Source: Ignavibacteria bacterium (GTDB lineage Bacteria; Bacteroidota; Ignavibacteria; Tepidaquicellales; OLB5). From it: a stretch of DNA of 7,113 nucleotides. Positions 5,206 to 7,113 of this stretch are shown one piece after another. Every line of letters starts with the position of its first letter. Position 1 is the stretch's first letter. The stretch lies in contig JAOADS010000113.1 in assembly GCA_026417195.1 (NCBI GenBank), forward strand, positions 1 through 7,113, read 5' to 3'. The position numbers were made by a program, and so were the translations under genes. The notes below the pieces were generated by a model, which was not told where the DNA came from, did not search any database, and saw only the letters and a program-made list of their open reading frames with translations.

Positions 5206-6141
5206 CCTTAAATCAGTTACTCCGGAATTAAGCACTTCCTTTATGTAATCATCTTTATAAGATTTCCTCAGCGAAATTTTATAATCTGTAGCCTTCATGT
5301 TTACATAGGTTCTTAAAATAAGGAAATATAAAATAGAAGCAGATATAACTAATGCCACTATGGCACTTGTTCCTTCGGAGAGTAACAGGTAACAAATCGC
5401 AACTATCATCAATATTAATATTATAACAGTCTTTTTAAAAATTTTATTAAATAATAACTCCCTGAAATTAAAAACTTTTCTCTTTATTATTTGATCATGA
5501 ATGCCCATGGCTTCTTCAGCTCTGTATTTCTGCAACGCATATTCCTCCGGGTCAAGAGTCAACAGTTTAGACAGAAAACTGTTTATTAATTGATTAAAAA
5601 CTTCCGTTTCAGGTTTTACTTTTTGTTTTTTTAAATGATGGATAATGACATCATTTATCTTTATAAGTAAACTTTTGTCTTCCGAGCCGAAAGTCTCAAA
5701 AACAAGAAGTAGAAAAGCCGTGTGTTCTGGAGAGTAGTCTTTTGAATCAGCTCCTGTAAGTTTAGCGATAATTTCTTTCTTAATATAACTTCTGTTATCA
5801 TTATCAGCTAAATCATAAGCTTTTTTAGCATAATACAATCCTTCATTCATCAGGTTAATATTACCGTAAGACTGAGAAAACAGACAAACTGATTTAGCCC
5901 ATAGAGCCATAACGTTATCTGCGTCAATTTCAAGTATTCTGTTTGCATATTCCAAAGCTTCTGTATAGTTCATTGTCTTTATGGCATCTTCTGTCATTTT
6001 AAGAAGGTTTCCGATTGTATTTTTCCTAATATCGTTTATCAGTATTCTGCTTCCGCAAAAAGTACATTCAACATCGTAACCGGAGTCAGAATAATTCAGA
6101 TCACCTCCGCATGACGGACATATAACTTTTATTAATTTCAT
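5200..6141 (-). CDS. Zinc-ribbon, TPR-like protein with two membrane helices; function unknown
   Basis: I do not recognise a named family. The 313-residue product opens with a four-cysteine zinc ribbon: C8 and C11 in CPSCGG, C26 and C29 in CTFCGS. Next is a helical region with at least one TPR-like unit (about 47-90, including MNYTEALEYANRILEIDADN), and further helices to about 230. Two hydrophobic segments follow at about 238-254 and 259-276, joined by a tight SEGTSA turn, and a basic tail of about 37 residues. The layout suggests a membrane-anchored protein with both ends in the cytoplasm, perhaps a scaffold or nucleic-acid/protein sensor, but that is a guess. ATG 6141 is a clear start with a -7-like element directly upstream. 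The stop interlocks with that of the DUF1761 gene. Confidence 0.8.
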   Translation of the reverse strand: MKLIKVICPSCGGDLNYSDSGYDVECTFCGSRILINDIRKNTIGNLLKMTEDAIKTMNYTEALEYANRILEIDADNVMALWAKSVCLFSQSYGNINLMNEGLYYAKKAYDLADNDNRSYIKKEIIAKLTGADSKDYSPEHTAFLLLVFETFGSEDKSLLIKINDVIIHHLKKQKVKPETEVFNQLINSFLSKLLTLDPEEYALQKYRAEEAMGIHDQIIKRKVFNFRELLFNKIFKKTVIILILMIVAICYLLLSEGTSAIVALVISASILYFLILRTYVNMKATDYKISLRKSYKDDYIKEVLNSGVTDLRL

Positions 6142-6148
6142 TTCAAAT

Positions 6149-6156
6149 CAAAGATA
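6149..6156 (-). promoter_or_regulatory. Candidate -7 element before the zinc-ribbon gene
   Basis: The minus strand reads TATCTTTG, a perfect TAnnTTTG, then seven bases (ATTTGAA), then the ATG at 6141. Transcription would begin about 6145, leaving at most a few bases of leader. No good -33 box is seen at the usual distance, so confidence is limited. Confidence 0.35.
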
Positions 6157-6167
6157 ATAAAATAAGT

Positions 6168-6219
6168 CACTAAAATGTATATCATAGTGTGATAGTAATC
6201 TATGCTTTTTAGTGCATAG
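6168..6219. repeat. Nested inverted repeats in the divergent spacer, possible operator
   Basis: Three inverted repeats lie within 52 bases: CACTAAAA (6168-6175) with TTTTAGTG (6207-6214); inside it TATCA (6180-6184) with TGATA (6190-6194); and CTATGC (6200-6205) with GCATAG (6214-6219), which competes with the outer pair. The pentamer TAGTG or its complement occurs three times. There is no GC-rich stem followed by a T-run, so it does not look like a terminator. It lies between two divergently transcribed genes, where a regulator site would be expected. Function is inferred. Confidence 0.3.
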
Positions 6220-6234
6220 GGAATTCAGAGAAGA

Positions 6235-6242
6235 TAGCTTTG
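6235..6242 (+). promoter_or_regulatory. Weak candidate -7 element upstream of the exported protein gene
   Basis: TAGCTTTG matches TAnnTTTG exactly, but the nearest -33-like box (TTTA at 6208-6211) is 23 bases away, longer than usual. If used, the leader of the gene at 6331 would be about 85 bases. It could be a chance match in AT-rich DNA. Confidence 0.2.
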
Positions 6243-6330
6243 ATGCTTAAATTTTCTATTATTTTGAAAAGTAAAATAACTATTTAGGTTATTGATACCT
6301 CCACTGTTTTTCCTTAGTATAGCTAACGCT

Positions 6331-7113
6331 ATGAAACATCTATTCAATTTCATTTTATTCAGCTTAATAATATTATTTTTCGCTTACTATTCTAGTTCAG
6401 TCAGCAAAGTAATTTACGATAACAGAAATCCAGTGATTTGGTTTCAGCATGATGATTTTGCAGATACAAACAATGACAGTATAAATGAATTCGTAAGGGA
6501 TATGTTAACGCGTTGGGAAGAATCGAGTGTTCAGCAATGGACCAGAGCATTAGGTAATACAGATGTATATTCTTTTCACGAAAATCTCTTGAAAGTAGGG
6601 ACACCTCAAGGAATGGGTGCAAAGTTTTTGGAGCTGCTTCGTAGGTATTTCAATGATTACAGTTCGCCGGATGATAGCCTTTACGCTAGATATTTGAGAT
6701 TAATTTTGCCGGTACTTCACAGGCATAGTATTGATATAGTAATACATACGGTCGGCTCTAAAGGAGATTTCGTTCCATGGGATATGTGGGGTAAAACATC
6801 TAACGGAAGTGATACATTGTTCAGGGCTGAGGATAAGGGTTTAAGGCTCGTTAAGAAAACCATAAGCCAGATAAACAGGGTATGCGGACAGTTATTTTCA
6901 GATGGGTATAAAGTCAGAAAAGTGAAGTTGCAAAGTGTGCTTTCAGGTATCTGGCAACGCGGGATTAAGAACAATGTTTATTGCGCATTGGAATATATGA
7001 AAGGAGTGCAGGCTGTTTATCCAGAAATAGAATTTTACCTCGGTGATGCTCTTTTACAGAGGCGGGATTATAATAACTCTCTTAATTGGCGTAACGCTTA
7101 CGATACTTTATAC
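6331..7113 (+). CDS. Exported protein of unknown function, first 261 codons, runs off the right edge
   Basis: The frame is open from ATG 6331 to the last base, 261 codons without a stop. I do not recognise the family. The product begins with a signal peptide or signal anchor (MKHLFNFILFSLIILFFAYY, followed by SSSVS, where cleavage is plausible) and there is no lipobox cysteine, so it is probably periplasmic, secreted or anchored by its N-terminus. The rest has no further membrane segment. Stretches that look ordered and possibly conserved are NPVIWFQHDDF (32-42), GTPQGMGAKFLELLRRYF (90-107), IHTVGSKGDFVPWDMWG (138-154) and YPEIEFYLGDALLQRRDYNN (230-249). Only two cysteines occur in the visible part (C185, C218). 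No Shine-Dalgarno site is present. An in-frame TTG at 6292 is a less likely start because the signal sequence fits 6331. Confidence 0.75.
   Translation, partial: MKHLFNFILFSLIILFFAYYSSSVSKVIYDNRNPVIWFQHDDFADTNNDSINEFVRDMLTRWEESSVQQWTRALGNTDVYSFHENLLKVGTPQGMGAKFLELLRRYFNDYSSPDDSLYARYLRLILPVLHRHSIDIVIHTVGSKGDFVPWDMWGKTSNGSDTLFRAEDKGLRLVKKTISQINRVCGQLFSDGYKVRKVKLQSVLSGIWQRGIKNNVYCALEYMKGVQAVYPEIEFYLGDALLQRRDYNNSLNWRNAYDTLY

Noticed and set aside
6200..6219. CTATGC-N8-GCATAG hairpin as a transcription terminator
   Set aside because: The stem is short and AT-rich, no T-run follows on either strand, and it lies between divergent genes where no transcript needs to end.
6448..6480. DFADTNNDS in the exported protein resembles a calcium-binding or dockerin-type loop
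   Set aside because: There is only one copy, the glycine and hydrophobic positions of such loops are missing, and no second loop follows.
6401..6974. Two minus-strand open frames (6401-6622 and 6717-6974)
   Set aside because: Both lie opposite the long plus-strand frame from 6331, which has a signal sequence and stays open for 261 codons. Their products are low in charge pattern and rich in Cys, Leu and His, as expected for antisense shadows.

Overview
The window is AT-rich, chromosomal-looking bacterial DNA, most likely from the Bacteroidota/Chlorobiota/Ignavibacteriota group. This rests on the acpP-fabF-rnc gene order, on promoter-like sites of the TTTG-N19/20-TAnnTTTG type, and on Shine-Dalgarno sites that are mostly absent (acpP is the exception). 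No species can be named from the sequence alone. I saw no mobile element, CRISPR array, phage gene or toxin-antitoxin pair.

Region 1 (1-2712, minus strand) is a tight cluster. acpP (acyl carrier protein), fabF (ketoacyl-ACP synthase II) and rnc (RNase III) are separated by 13 and 3 bases. After 41 bases comes the start of gcvP (glycine dehydrogenase), which runs off the left edge. AcpP carries the growing acyl chain and FabF elongates it, while RNase III processes rRNA and mRNA. A promoter and a strong ribosome binding site lie in front of acpP.

Region 2 (2713-4617) starts with a plus-strand exported NlpC/P60-type cell-wall hydrolase. It meets, stop codon against stop codon, a minus-strand Sua5-type threonylcarbamoyl-AMP synthase (tRNA t6A synthesis).

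Region 3 (4618-5205, plus strand) has a promoter, a tRNA-Gln with anticodon CTG, and a small four-helix membrane protein of the DUF1761 type. The sequence homologous to the family appears to begin at an ATA codon.

Region 4 (5200-7113) contains a minus-strand protein with a zinc ribbon, a TPR-like part and two membrane helices. Its stop overlaps that of the DUF1761 gene. A 189-base divergent spacer with nested inverted repeats follows, then the first 261 codons of an unrecognised exported protein that runs off the right edge.

The most coherent unexplained signal is regulatory. Three genes (sua5, the NlpC/P60 gene and the zinc-ribbon gene) have a -7-like element ending only 3 to 7 bases before the start codon, so their mRNAs may be leaderless. 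acpP instead has a leader of about 34 bases with a strong Shine-Dalgarno site. I did not find a clear new multi-gene defence or metabolic system.
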